64,000 nt of DNA from Tricholomella constricta (lineage: Eukaryota > Basidiomycota > Agaricomycetes > Agaricales > Lyophyllaceae): positions 1 through 64,000 of the forward strand of contig JAACJP010000028.1 in the NCBI GenBank assembly GCA_013368375.1. Direction: 5' to 3'. The translations under genes were made by a program, and so were the position numbers. Under the pieces are notes generated by a model, which saw nothing but the letters and a program-made list of their open reading frames with translations, was not told where the DNA came from and did not search any database. Positions 1-10,487 of this stretch are shown here, in pieces (the stretch's first letter is position 1; each line of letters opens with the position of its first letter).

Positions 1-9
1 TGGGTAGGG

Positions 10-1080
10 TCATGTTTCATTTGGTCCCCTTGTTCCGTTGTCTGTATGCCATTTGTTGATCTGGGTGTTGTAGAGCGCGACACCAGCTGGGTCGTTAGGG
101 TGGATTGGCAGTGCTAGCCTCGTGACGTCTGCCCAGCGATCTGCATAGCTGCGCATTGGGAATTGTGGGGTCTGCTGGTTGCGCGGGGCATTGGCTGTGT
201 TGTTTGTGCTGGGCTGCGGGTGTCCTGGGTTGGGGGTTGACGGCGATTGAAACAGTCTGGGGGCTGCGCTAGGTGTTCCGAGGGAGAGGTTGCGGAAGGC
301 CGCTCTGAGAGTCTTGGTCTGTGTGAGCGGTGCTTCTCGTCTCAGGGCCTCTAGCTCTTCCTGGACCTTCGCCTTCTCGTCTTCCTCCTCCTGCTTCTCC
401 TTTATCCTCTTGACCAGTAGCGCTCGCACTGCCCTGCAGAAGAGGTCCCACGTGTCATAGGAGCCTAGTAATGACCTCACCGCCGTTGGTAGTGCCTGCC
501 GGGTGGTGTTAATGAGAAGGCCATCCCGGTCCAGTATTGCATTCGCGAGCTTCTTGACCTTGTCCGCCCATGCGACAACTCATCGACGCCGTTGGTCGTG
601 ATGCGCTTTCCGATGTCGCCGGGTCTCAAAATGGTTGCGGCTAGGATGGCTGTCTTCTCGTCTTTGGTCTTTGCCGCTACTACTCGCTCTGGCCATTTGG
701 CGTTGAAGGCGTTCTGTAACACCACTCAGTTCGCCTTCTCTGATGTGCTAAGTCCTCTGAACCACATGTGTGTGTCACTGCCCGTTTTGAGACTGAGCGC
801 AAAGAGCATCATCTTGTCCGCTTCCGCTGCACTTTTACCTATTAATTTGCGCTCCACCAAGTTGACAAAGTCCTGAGGGTCTTCACCATCTCTGCTGTTG
901 CCCCAGAAGAATTTGGGGTTGTCGCCTGGCATGTCGTACTCTGGTGGTGATTAGGTGACGGGGGATGGTGGCCAGGTGGTGGCCAGGTGTATTGGGGTGT
1001 GACGGAGATTGATGCGTTGTACAGCACTGTTAGGGCGTATAGGGTCGGACTTGACGAGAGGGATGACATGGACGAGATTG
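10..1080 (-). pseudogene. Decayed Ty3/gypsy gag (element D)
   Basis: Capsid-type gag of a basidiomycete Ty3/gypsy element, read from about 1080 down to the stop at 10. The frame carries typical gag text (FFWGNSRDGEDPQDFV, then a DTHMWF segment, then GSYDTWDLFCRAVRALL) and a charged, coiled-coil-like EKQEEEDEKAKVQEELEALRREA stretch near the C-terminus. It is broken three times: a frame change near 935-950, an in-frame TGA at about 726-728 where Trp is expected, and a one-base frame change near 583. I see no zinc knuckle. It points away from the plus-strand integrase that begins about 30 bp to its right, so the two cannot be one collinear element. Either D is a separate relic or the gag end of the neighbouring element has been inverted. 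Confidence 0.7.
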
Positions 1081-1107
1081 AGCTCGATGCCCTAGACACT
1101 ATGAAGC

Positions 1108-2079
1108 CCCGACGTGTTCATCTCCGATCGAGGTCCACAGTTTGTTGCCGAGTTCACGTGCGAACTGTACCGACTCCTGGGTATCAAGCTGTCGGCCTCG
1201 ACAACCTACCACCCTCAGACCGACAGACAGACTGAGCACGTCAACCAGGAGCTGGAACAGTTCTTGTGGGTCTTCTGCAACGAGCGCCAGAACGACTGGG
1301 AGGACCTCCTGCCCGACGCCGAATTCAGTCACAACAACCATGTACATTCAGCAATGCAGCAGACCCCCTTCTTGCTCGACACTGGTCAGCATCTGCGCAT
1401 GGGCTTCGAGCCTCGTCGGGGCGCTTCCAAGAACGAGTTGGCCGACAAGTTCGTGGAGCGCATGAAGGAAGCACAGGAGGAAGCCAAGGCGGCGCTTTCA
1501 AAGGCCAAAGATGACATGGAGCGGTGTTACAATCAGCGACACGCCCCGAGGCCTGACTACCAGCCTGGCGACAAGGTGTACTTGGACGTGACCGACATTT
1601 CTACGACCCGATCATCTAAGAAATTGTCGCATCGCTACCTTGGCCCTTTCGTCGTGCAAAGACAAGCCGGCCCGCTTGCATACCGCCTCCTGTTGCCTCA
1701 GTCCATGAAGCGCATCCACCCAGTCTTCCACGTCATAAAGCTTGTCCCCACTGTCGCTGACCTGATCGAAGGTCGGCAGTCTGAGCCTCCGCTGCCACCA
1801 GACATCATCCACGACAAACCCCACTACGAAGTCCACAAAATCCTCGACAGTCGCATCTTCCGCAAGAAACTTCAGTACAAAATCTTGTGGAAAGGCTACG
1901 GCTATGAAGAAGCTTCGTGGGAGCCCCGGGAAAACGTCGCCGCACCCGACCTGGTTCGCAAGTTCCACCACGACAATCCTGACGCCGCGCGCCACATCCG
2001 TGGCATCTTCACTCTATCCCCCGCCATCTTCGCCACCGTCACCCCGCACCGAGCCGTTGCAATTCAAAAGGGGGGGTGA
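1108..2079 (+). pseudogene. 5'-truncated gypsy integrase with chromodomain (element A)
   Basis: C-terminal part of a chromovirus pol. The frame enters at the second catalytic Asp of the DDE integrase core (FISDRGPQFVAEF) and continues through the catalytic Glu region (YHPQTDRQTEHVNQELEQFL), the integrase C-terminal domain (LSHRYLGPFVVQ), and a chromodomain at about 1825-1980 (HYEVHKILDSR, then LWKGYGYEEASWEP). Chromodomains of this kind steer integration to marked chromatin. The N-terminal zinc domain, the first Asp, RT and protease are missing. The stop at 2077-2079 is followed at once by the LTR, and the G-run just before it (2067-2076) is a good polypurine tract. The ATG at 1114 is not a real start. 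Confidence 0.85.
2067..2076 (+). other. Polypurine tract of element A
   Basis: An AAAAGGGGGGG-type purine run directly before the LTR start at 2080. This is the standard priming site for plus-strand DNA in LTR retrotransposons. Confidence 0.6.
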
Positions 2080-3074
2080 TGTCAGGGGAACTCCTGTTCA
2101 CGCTCTCCGACGCTCACAGATTGTTCTCCGACTCATGTGATTGCCCCTGACCAACCGATCGTGATCCCAACCCAACGCTCCGACCCAAGTGTTGGTGTAC
2201 ATACTTACTCACTTCCTGTCATTTCCCCTCACTCCCTGCGCGCGCCCGACGCCAATCCCAACCACCCAACATCCCGACGTCAGTTGTCCCACCTCGTGCC
2301 CATACCCTGAGCCACGAGGATCGGACAGCGTTGGGAACGTGTCCATACATGCGCCGCACACCATTCTTTATTATTACATGTACAGTACACTCTGGAGGAC
2401 CGGCCCTCACGTCCTACATGCATATTGTTAGGGGAACACCCGTTCGCACCCTCCGATGCTCACCGACTGTTCCCCGACTCATGCGACCGCTCCTGACCAA
2501 TCGCGATCCCGACCCCGACGCTCTGCCCCAAGCGTCAGTATACATACTTATATCTTCCTGTCACTACTTCCCCCTTCCAGCGCGCGCCTGATCCCGACTC
2601 CCGACGTCGGTCGCCCGACCTCGTGCCTGCACCCTGAGCCACGAGGATCGGACAGCATCGGGAACGTGTACATACACGCGCCGCTGACCATCCGATACCA
2701 TTTACGTACCATACACCCCAGAGGACCGGCCCTCACGTACCATACTCGTATATGGTCGTCCTCCTGACATGGAGGAATCCTTTACTCTATTCTCATTGGA
2801 TTCCCCTCTGCCAGGTAGGCCATACTTACGTTCTCTCTATCATACATAATATAACATTGGATTCCCTTCTGCCAGTATGACTAAACTCTGCTCGGAGGTC
2901 ACCCTAACACGTATATAGTCAGCCCCCTGGCATTTGGGAATCCTTTACACTATTCTCTTTGGATTCCCCCTTGCCAGGTAAGCCTTACTTACCTTTGTTT
3001 ACTGTACATCGAATATAACTTCGGATTCTCCCTTGCCAGTGTGATCACGCTCCGCTGTAAGGGTTGCCCTAACA
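2080..3074 (+). repeat. Outer LTR of element A, split by a solo LTR
   Basis: The LTR begins TGTCAGGG at 2080, runs to 2425, resumes at 2910 and ends CCCTAACA at 3074. The two parts add up to about 506 bp after removing one target duplication. The split is caused by a same-family LTR at 2426-2909. Short sequences flanking the insert, CATAT (2421-2425) and CGTAT (2910-2914), fit a 5-bp target duplication with one CpG-type transition; the inner copy reads CGTAT at the matching place. Beyond 3074 the sequence goes directly into the RT of minus-strand element B, so A inserted there. Confidence 0.75.
2426..2909 (+). repeat. Solo LTR nested inside the element A LTR
   Basis: A 484-bp LTR bounded by perfect 8-bp inverted ends, TGTTAGGG and CCCTAACA. 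Its first 340 bp align with 2080-2425 and its last 137 bp with 2937-3074. No internal retroelement sequence is attached, as expected after recombination between the two LTRs of an inserted copy. Confidence 0.75.
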
Positions 3075-5211
3075 GGAACCCACGAACATTGGTGGCCGTC
3101 GTGGGGCATGACCAGTGGATGATTCGGTCGACCTTGATAGGATCTGGTTCAACGCCAGCCGCGGAAATGCGGTGGCCCAGAAAGGAGACCTCCGTGGCAA
3201 ATAGGATGCTTTTCTTCATGTTGCAGTACAGATTCACAGCGTGCAGCGCGTACAGGACCTTCCTGACATTGATCTCATGCTCCTCAAGCGTCTGGTACCA
3301 GATGATAATGTCATCGAGATAGACGTGGCAGATTTTTCTGATGAGTTCGCAGAGAGCATCCGTCATGCAGCGCTGATGTGTAGAGGGCGCGTTACAGCTG
3401 CCCATGGGCATGACCGTCCACTCGTACAGCCCCCAAGGGGTGCGGACAGCAGTGAGATGTACATCCTCAGGGTGGACGCATGTCTAGAAAAAGGAATTAG
3501 TCATATCCATCTTCCTGAACACTTTTCCGTGCCCGCAGTCGGTGAGTATGTCATCAACGCGAGGTAGGGGGAAGTTGTTGCAGACAGTGTTGGTGTTGAG
3601 CTCTCGGTAATCGTTTACCCAGCATGGAGGGACTGTGGTGTCAGGCACACCATCACAGTACTTTAGGACACAGAATGCGGGGGAGGCGTGTTCCGAGGAT
3701 GAGGGACGGATTCAGCAAGAAGGTGTTCGTCGAGGAGCGCCTTCCAAGAATCATGGTATTTCTTGGGTGCAGTGTATCCGCGTCCTTTCACCCTCTGGGA
3801 TGTGTCCTTGAGGTGTATTTGGTGGTAGATGTGTGTGGGGACACCTGCCATGTCAGGCAGGCGATCGGGGAAACAGTCGCTGTATTCCAGCTTGAGCGCC
3901 CGGTCCCTCGCGGCGAGAGTATCCTGGAGCTTGAGTATTTCGATGTGTGTGTGCACCACTGCCATGATAGGTTCAGGAAGGGGGTAGCAAGCGGGGGCTC
4001 CAACATGCCCTGGAGAGACTGGGGCACAGCGCGCAGTGGTCTAGGGGATGTAGGGGGTGGTGTGACTCGCTCCGGCGCCCACGAGCGCTGGGGAACGGTC
4101 GGGTGGCAGAGGTCGAACCCAGTAGTGCTGGGTTTTGCAGCGAGGGCCATGGCCAAGGTGAGTGTGGCGTACCCTTCAACACTGGGCCAGGTGTTGTTTG
4201 CTTTCATGTCGCACTGGTTTGGGTCGGTGTGACCAGTGTAGAACTGACGGCACCAGGAACATCCCGCGTGCACATCCAGAAGTGCCTGCTCGACGTCGGT
4301 GAGCTTTGGGAGGTAGTGATGCCTGGACACATCAGTGCTGGTGGATGAATGGCAGGTGGGGGACGTGTGAGAGAGTGTGTCTGTGAGGCAGCTCAGAAGG
4401 TCCTTCTTCTCGCTTCGTTTGACAGCGCGCACCGCGTTGTTGGCGTCAATGATGTGTTGAGTCCGCGCGTCTGCGGCCTTCATCTGATCGTCCAGTTCTT
4501 TGACTTCCATTGTCCAATCCTCCAGTTTGGTGGCCAGCACGGGTTTACTGAGAAGGTTGAGCTTGAGCTCGGGGTGTAAATTGGCCTTGAGTTGTATCTG
4601 CAATCCCTCAGGGGAGAGTGCGTGGGCTGGGGACGAGGTGGTCAATATGGCGTTGAGGTTCTCGACCTTGATCTTCCAATCTATAAATGGTCGGATGGTC
4701 GCATGCCTTGCAGGGACGAAATGATCTCATCCCTGATGTGATAGGCCCAGTTCTTCCGGAGGACCAGTAGGGCAAGTTCATTGAGGTACTGGTCAAGCAA
4801 AAGGGCATCGATGCGGGTTTGTCCCGTGTGGTACCAGGCAATGAGGCAGGGCTCACACATGGCCTCGGCGATGAAGCTGACAATTTTGGTTGGTTTCTTC
4901 CCCGCTTGCTTCATGTAGCTTTTGCATGCCAGGCCCCACGATTGCAGGATCAGTGGGGTGATCTTGCCGGCAATCAAGATTGGGCAGTCTTTCATTTTGC
5001 TGGCCTGGACCTCAGCAAGAGGTGGGTCGGCGTGTGTGGTCATGGTGTGGGTGCTGTTGGGATAGGTAGTGCCTGTAAGAAGCATCAGGGTCGCGGTGTT
5101 CACGTCCGATTCGGAAGTTGATTGATTGGCACTGGATTCCTGGTTGCTGTTAGTGATGCTGGGTAGAGCTGAGTGTGGCAGCGTCTCTGTCAGGATCGAG
5201 CCGGATGGTTC
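3075..5211 (-). pseudogene. Element B: decayed gypsy gag-RT, interrupted
   Basis: Minus-strand relic of a second Ty3/gypsy family. Reading right to left, 5211 to about 4070 is gag, with the text LILQSWGLACKSYMKQAGKK and a CCHC-like zinc knuckle (CSWCRQFYTGHTDPNQC, near 4210-4265). From about 3965 to 3663 comes the start of reverse transcriptase (EYSDCFPDRLP, then KGRGYTAPKKYHDSW), and 3411-3075 carries the RT active site (HVYLDDIIIW). There are frame changes near 4700 and between the RT pieces. The right end of gag is cut at 5211 by element C and continues at 15701. The left end is cut at 3074 by the LTR of element A, so RNase H and integrase are absent. Confidence 0.8.
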
Positions 5212-5569
5212 TGTCACGAACGTCCCTAACGACCACCCCTAAAGTCACACCCACTACGCTTTCCCACGCACGTCCGCCGTACATATATGACACCACTTCC
5301 TTTTCGGACACCTTACCTCGATATTACCAATTGTTACGACTAGTCTCTGTTCTCGTTCTTGTTCTCTATCACTTTCTTGAATCTATTCTGCTTCACTCTC
5401 GTATCGCTCAAGCTTCATTCGTTCGAACAAGCTCTTGCGAACGTCCTTGTCGACGCTCACGACCTCCGAACAACCCTTCGAAGCTCGTCTTCCTCGACAA
5501 CGTCAGGCCTGTCCGCCTCGGTGGTCCCGGAATAACTCCGTAACCAGCGTGCTACATCAGGTCCTAACA
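5212..5569 (+). repeat. 5' LTR of element C
   Basis: A 358-bp LTR starting TGTCACG and ending CCTAACA. It contains a TATA-like CATATATG at 5282-5289 and, about 30 bp downstream, the 12-nt segment that matches the primer site. No difference is visible from the 3' LTR. Confidence 0.95.
5282..5289 (+). promoter_or_regulatory. TATA-like element of the LTR promoter
   Basis: CATATATG lies about 30 bp upstream of 5315, where the genomic RNA would have to begin if the 12-nt segment 5315-5326 is its 5' end, as in self-primed elements. The spacing suits a polymerase II start site. Confidence 0.5.
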
Positions 5570-5581
5570 TAATATCGAGGT
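5570..5581 (+). other. Primer-binding site complementary to the LTR itself
   Basis: The 12 bases directly after the 5' LTR (TAATATCGAGGT) are the exact reverse complement of 5315-5326 inside the LTR (ACCTCGATATTA). The site lacks the TGG start expected for the 3' end of a tRNA. This geometry matches the self-priming scheme known from fission yeast Tf1 and the sushi group, where the 5' end of the mRNA folds back and primes minus-strand synthesis. The match is observed; the mechanism is inferred. Confidence 0.7.
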
Positions 5582-5598
5582 CCTCCCACCCACCGGAC

Positions 5599-8463
5599 AT
5601 GTCCTCGACGATAGTGGAGCCTAACACAACCATCCGCTATCAAAACTTCGAAGGTCCCTCCTTCACTCAAAGGAGACCTTCACCACCACCCTTCGAAACC
5701 TCCCCTGCCTCGACAGGACCTCCGATGCAAGGGACTTTCGGATCCAACAGGTCCAGGTTGGAACACCAGATCTTCCAACCTGGCCAACATGAGGGGGATT
5801 TTTCCTCAGTCAGTCAGGACCCACGACGACCCCTACCCCGAACCCCCTCAAACGTATTCAACCCCTCTTACCAACTCGCCACCCCCAACTATCCCCCCTT
5901 ACCACCATCTGCAACGACCTCCGGACCTCCGCTTTCAAGTAACCAGACTCCCGGGTCGTACTACGAAAGGTTGAGGCACCCGGAGATGTTCCAGAGGAGG
6001 GATAGGGCTCGAGAGGAGGGACAGGGACAGTTCGCTCGTCAACAAAACCCCTTTCTACACGGTTCAGACCACGAAAGGATACTCTACGAACTCCGTATGA
6101 CGCGAGAAGAGTTTTCACGACAAGCGCACGAGCTCCTAGTCGAAACCATGGGGACGGATCATCAACCCCGAACACCGGAACAATGGGCCAACCTCGTGTT
6201 GTCGACCATGCAACTGCACGAAGCCCATCGATTACCCCCACAACTGACGGTGTTGCTACAAATGGGGGGAAACGAAAGAAGATTACGCGCTCTGGCTGGA
6301 GAAATCCAGACGTCCAACGAGGGAAGAAGATTCTCCGACCCCCAAAGCGCGGGACGTTCCTTCCACATGCCAATTCAGGAGCCCGTTCCCTCCAGAATCG
6401 AAACTAGATTCGAAGAACCTCCACGAGCGACAAGCACGGTCAATACGCAGACAGCTTCGGCTCTACTCAGGAGGATGAACCAAGGGAACGCTCCCCCCAG
6501 CCAAGAAGGGTTCGAACCCACCGTCACACCAGGGACAGACGCTCGAAGAGCTCCGACGTTCGGGTTCTGGGGAGCCCACAACTTACAAAGAATCCCCGAA
6601 GAGTACCCCCCTGTCGAAGGACCGTTTTCCAGGCCAAATTCGGGTTTTCAGGGCCCACAGAGGACCTTCGCAAACCAAGAAGGAGTACCTCCGAGGGAAC
6701 CTGAGAACATTCCCCTACCTCCGTCGGAACGGGGAATCCCAACGCCACTGTCGTACACCCACAGCTACGAACTACGCGAAGAAAACTCGGAAAGAAGGGA
6801 GGGAGCACCCCCCAGGGCACGAGAAGACTGGCGCCAAACACCACCTCATCTGGCAAGTCAGAACAGGAGGTCACCGCAAGGCCCACGCCCAATCTCCCCA
6901 AGAGAACGACGTGGAATCGGAGCGGACCCCGGCCCCGGTCAAAACGTAAACATCCTCGACGGAAGGCAAGGGACCCAACAACAATTCCCCCAGTTCGAAC
7001 AATACAGAACTGGCTACAACCCCGGACCAGCCCCACCCATACCCGGCGGACGACCGAACCCCCAGTACAACGGACCACCTCCACAGCCCCAACCACCTCC
7101 AGGATCCTCGGGACCACCTACCCCGAGAGGAACTCAATGGGGAAACGGCCCCGGAGGACCAGGAGGGGGAGGAGGAGGTTATTGGGGAAACGGCCCCGGA
7201 GGAACAGGAGGTCCTGGAGGAGGGGGAGGTCACGGAGGATACGGACCACCACAAGGACCAGGAGGCCCGGGAGGCCACGGAGGTCCCGGAGGGGGAGGAG
7301 GAGGCCACGGAGGAGGAGGAGGAGGAGGCCCACCCGGAAATCCGGGAGGAGGCCAATTCGCAAACCCTCAACGACCCCCACCTCCACCGCAACAGCTCTT
7401 AGGCCCAAACCAAAACCTGACCCCGGAACAGTACCGACACCTCCTAAACCTGGAATCGAAAATCGACATCAGGAAACCGGACCCCTTCACTGGAAAAGAA
7501 CCGAGGAGATGGAAAACCTTCGTCACGGAATGCCTAGTAACGTTTCAAACCAAGGCGATCACCTACGAACAGGATCACCTGAAGGTGTCATTCGCGAGCT
7601 CCTACTTAAAGGACGGAGCTATGGACTACTTTCGGCTGCAACTCACGTACAACCCCCAACACCCGATGTTCACGAATTGGGAAGGATTCGTACACGAATT
7701 AGGATCACGCTTCGGAATACCGAACTCGAGAGTGGAAGCCGAGAACAACATTTCGCGACTGAAAATGAAGGAATGGGAAAAGTTCACAGCATTCATCATC
7801 AAGTTCGAACAAGAAGCGTACGAAACAGGCTGGAACTGGGTAGCACTACAGTTCACACTCCGGAAAGCGCTCCCCCAACGAATCCTTAACGTCCTGGCCA
7901 TCGCACCAAGCCCCGAAACCTACGAAGGTTACCGAGATCTGGTCACTCAAATCGATCGGAGGTACTGGGAACATCGCATAGAAAATCCAGAGTCCTACAA
8001 ACCCCTCTGGGCGAATAACGCGAACACCCCCAACACCTCCGCACGACCTCCGATGGGACCTTCGGCCGGACCCGCAAGCCGCACGACGCCGCAAACGGCT
8101 CAAGGGAACAGGAACGCACGCTTGAACGCCGAAAGTCATGATCAGGACCCGGACTCAGGTAGGGAAGGTAAGGCGCAAGACCAGGAAATCGCATGGGACG
8201 ACGAGGAGGCCCTACAAGCCAACAACTTCGGTTTCAAGAAGTCAACACGCCCCTGGGTGAAGATTGACGAAGACGTAAAGCAACAACGAATTCGAGACAA
8301 GGCCTGCATCCTATGCGGTGACCTGGAACACTGGATGCGCGACTGCCCAACAGCAAACGCCATGGGCAGAGCCACCTACCTCATCGGCGACGACATCTTC
8401 GAATTCCATCACAAGACAGAAGAGGGAAACGCGGGGGCGATTCAGGACTTGCCCGGGCTCTGA
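5599..8463 (+). CDS. gag: Gag polyprotein of element C
   Basis: A 954-aa Gag, intact. Residues 1-510 are Pro/Arg/Gln-rich and probably disordered. About 515-590 is strikingly Gly-rich ([13 protein letters not shown] runs), a feature of RNA-binding segments. About 624-780 is the retrotransposon gag/capsid domain ([17 protein letters not shown], then [20 protein letters not shown]). Residues 903-916 form a canonical CCHC zinc knuckle ([14 protein letters not shown]) for packaging RNA. The start follows the 5' LTR by 29 bp and is the first ATG of this frame. The last eleven codons contain the frameshift signal that gives access to pol. It would assemble virus-like particles in the cytoplasm. Confidence 0.93.
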   Translation: MSSTIVEPNTTIRYQNFEGPSFTQRRPSPPPFETSPASTGPPMQGTFGSNRSRLEHQIFQPGQHEGDFSSVSQDPRRPLPRTPSNVFNPSYQLATPNYPPLPPSATTSGPPLSSNQTPGSYYERLRHPEMFQRRDRAREEGQGQFARQQNPFLHGSDHERILYELRMTREEFSRQAHELLVETMGTDHQPRTPEQWANLVLSTMQLHEAHRLPPQLTVLLQMGGNERRLRALAGEIQTSNEGRRFSDPQSAGRSFHMPIQEPVPSRIETRFEEPPRATSTVNTQTASALLRRMNQGNAPPSQEGFEPTVTPGTDARRAPTFGFWGAHNLQRIPEEYPPVEGPFSRPNSGFQGPQRTFANQEGVPPREPENIPLPPSERGIPTPLSYTHSYELREENSERREGAPPRAREDWRQTPPHLASQNRRSPQGPRPISPRERRGIGADPGPGQNVNILDGRQGTQQQFPQFEQYRTGYNPGPAPPIPGGRPNPQYNGPPPQPQPPPGSSGPPTPRGTQWGNGPGGPGGGGGGYWGNGPGGTGGPGGGGGHGGYGPPQGPGGPGGHGGPGGGGGGHGGGGGGGPPGNPGGGQFANPQRPPPPPQQLLGPNQNLTPEQYRHLLNLESKIDIRKPDPFTGKEPRRWKTFVTECLVTFQTKAITYEQDHLKVSFASSYLKDGAMDYFRLQLTYNPQHPMFTNWEGFVHELGSRFGIPNSRVEAENNISRLKMKEWEKFTAFIIKFEQEAYETGWNWVALQFTLRKALPQRILNVLAIAPSPETYEGYRDLVTQIDRRYWEHRIENPESYKPLWANNANTPNTSARPPMGPSAGPASRTTPQTAQGNRNARLNAESHDQDPDSGREGKAQDQEIAWDDEEALQANNFGFKKSTRPWVKIDEDVKQQRIRDKACILCGDLEHWMRDCPTANAMGRATYLIGDDIFEFHHKTEEGNAGAIQDLPGL

Positions 8464-8468
8464 ATCGC
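8424..8468 (+). promoter_or_regulatory. -1 ribosomal frameshift signal, gag to pol
   Basis: A slippery heptamer G GGA AAC at 8424-8430 lies correctly phased in the gag frame (Gly943-Asn944). A 6-nt spacer follows, then a perfect 9-bp stem: GCGATTCAG (8437-8445) pairs with CTGAATCGC (8460-8468) around a 14-nt loop. The gag stop codon (8461-8463) lies in the 3' arm. Pol is open in the -1 frame from before this site through the protease, so a shift here joins the two without another start codon. Confidence 0.85.
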
Positions 8469-10487
8469 GAAGACCTAAAACCGGACCTTGACACTAAACT
8501 ACGCGCAACGGCATTATCGACAACGGACACCCGCACAGTAACTCTCTCCTCCCATTCGTCACTGGCATTCCTAATACACCTCACGCCAAACGGAGGAGGA
8601 GAAGACCCCGAAAACACGCTCATCGACAGCGGAGCTACCGACAACTTCATGGACTCCGTCATGGCGACATCACGTGGGCTCCACCTTGAGGAGCTCAACC
8701 CCCCAATAAACCTCTGCCTATTCGACGGAGAACTCTCCGCATCAGGCAAAATCACACACTATACCACCAACGACATCAAATTCAGTGACGGCACCACTCA
8801 GAGGATAAGATTCCTCATAACGAAACTCCACGAGACAGCGACGATAGTACTGGGACTATCATGGCTGAAGGAGGTCAATCCCCACATAAATTGGAAAGAC
8901 CTCTGCATCACGCTACGACGGGGGTCAAACGGCAAAATCGAAGGATCACTACCGGACCTCCGAAGGAAAAAGGAAGTCGCTCCAACAACAACAGACACAG
9001 GAGCTCAACGCTTACCCTCGCGGTCGGCTCGCTCCTTCACGATCGAAGTACAGTTGGAGGGATCTGCAACGCGTCTACGGGCACTTATTGATAGTGGGGC
9101 GGCGGGCAACTTCATAACAAAATCCTCGTGTACGAAGCCGGAACCTCTCGCCAACCCCATGACCCTACAACTGTTCGACGGAAACCCCAGCGGAGGCGGA
9201 GCCATTTCACACCATAGTCCTGAAACGATCAAACTCGAGAACGGACTAGAGTATAAGGTCGACCTCCTCATAACACAGTTACATCCAGCCACACCATTAG
9301 TGCTCGGATTACCTTGGTTACGGGAAGCAAATCCGGACATCGACTGGCGGGAAATGTCCATGACCATGGAACAAGGAGCAGGACTAGCCGCGATATCGCT
9401 TTCCCAGAAGACGCAATGGGGAACCGTGACCCTTGAGGAGGAGGAAGACGTCGAAGCTCCGAAATCAGCCAACCCCCTTTCGGAAAAACAACCCCTCCTC
9501 AGGGACCTCCTGGACGACGACAACGATCAGAACGACACCTCCAGCGACAACATGAAGGAGGAAGACACCCGCCCAAACACCAACGAACCCCAAGAGGAAG
9601 TACCAACACCGACAACCAAGTCGCCAGAGGAGGTAATGGGACGGAAACACACCCGAAAACCACCTCCACCCAACTACTTCCCTCCAAACGTTCCGAGGTC
9701 CAAATTCAAACCCCACCCCAAACGGAAACCCGCAACATCCCCAACGACAGAAACACAGGAAGAAGAGGAAACCAACCCGGAAACGGAGGTCGAAGACGAA
9801 ACCGGAGAGAGAGAAGAGGATGTCGAAACACAAAGCATCCGCCTGATCGGAGCGGCGCCATTCGCGAACCTCATCAGGGACGGAGCCACAGCGTTCCAAC
9901 TACACATCTCCCCCACCGAACAGGAAGAACACCTCCATGCCAATAACACCTCCGACGACGAACCCAAGCAACCAAAGACAGAAAAGGAAATCTTTGAGGA
10001 AGTCGTACCTCCGGAGTACAGGGACTTCGAAGACGTATTCTCAGCGGGCGAAGCGAAAACCATCCCCCCACACCGACCTTACGATCACACAGTGGAACTC
10101 GACGAAAACACTACCCCTCCTTTCGGAAAGATATACAACATGTCCGAACTGGAGTTGAAAGCATTGAAGGATTACATCGACGAGATGCTCGGTAAAGGGT
10201 TCATCCGACCTTCGAGTTCGTCAGCGGGAGCTCCGGTACTGTTTGCAAAGAAGAAGGACGGATCACTCCGGCTATGCGTGGACTATAGAGGACTAAATCG
10301 GATCACCAAGAAGAACCGTTACCCTCTACCCCTGATCGGAGACCTCATAGACCGACTTCAAAAAGCAAAAGTATACTCGAAGATCGACCTCCGAGTGGGC
10401 TACAACAACGTCCGCATAGCTCCGGGACACGAATGGAAGACAGCCTTCCGCACTCGCTATGGACTTTTCGAATACCCTTCGGCATGA
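8427..10487 (+). CDS. pol: Pol, N-terminal part: two retropepsins and RT fingers
   Basis: Reached by -1 frameshifting; the ATG at 8649 lies inside the first protease and is not a plausible start. Two aspartic protease domains follow one another. The first has [10 protein letters not shown] (Asp triad 8624-8635) and ends in a VLGLSWL segment. The second has [10 protein letters not shown] (9090-9101) and ends in VLGLPWL. They align throughout, sharing LFDG, LIT-LH and WL-E-NP-I-W. An acidic Pro-rich linker of about 200 residues leads to reverse transcriptase ([17 protein letters not shown], then [15 protein letters not shown]). The frame ends at a TGA at 10485, just after GLFEYP, because about 10 nt of the conserved stretch before FGMTN are missing at 10475-10478. 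The rest of pol continues in another frame. Confidence 0.88.
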   Translation, partial: KRGGDSGLARALNREDLKPDLDTKLRATALSTTDTRTVTLSSHSSLAFLIHLTPNGGGEDPENTLIDSGATDNFMDSVMATSRGLHLEELNPPINLCLFDGELSASGKITHYTTNDIKFSDGTTQRIRFLITKLHETATIVLGLSWLKEVNPHINWKDLCITLRRGSNGKIEGSLPDLRRKKEVAPTTTDTGAQRLPSRSARSFTIEVQLEGSATRLRALIDSGAAGNFITKSSCTKPEPLANPMTLQLFDGNPSGGGAISHHSPETIKLENGLEYKVDLLITQLHPATPLVLGLPWLREANPDIDWREMSMTMEQGAGLAAISLSQKTQWGTVTLEEEEDVEAPKSANPLSEKQPLLRDLLDDDNDQNDTSSDNMKEEDTRPNTNEPQEEVPTPTTKSPEEVMGRKHTRKPPPPNYFPPNVPRSKFKPHPKRKPATSPTTETQEEEETNPETEVEDETGEREEDVETQSIRLIGAAPFANLIRDGATAFQLHISPTEQEEHLHANNTSDDEPKQPKTEKEIFEEVVPPEYRDFEDVFSAGEAKTIPPHRPYDHTVELDENTTPPFGKIYNMSELELKALKDYIDEMLGKGFIRPSSSSAGAPVLFAKKKDGSLRLCVDYRGLNRITKKNRYPLPLIGDLIDRLQKAKVYSKIDLRVGYNNVRIAPGHEWKTAFRTRYGLFEYPSA

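Noticed and set aside
6500..6520. GGTTCGAACCC, like a tRNA T-loop
   Set aside because: No acceptor or anticodon stem around it, and it lies in the gag reading frame.
7137..7889. Arg/Pro-rich frame of 250 aa within gag of element C
   Set aside because: It is a shadow of the Gly-rich gag segment in another frame; the gag frame has the capsid domain and zinc knuckle.
8649..8651. ATG at 8649 as the start of pol
   Set aside because: It lies inside the first protease, after the DSGA motif; the open frame extends upstream into gag and a frameshift signal is present.
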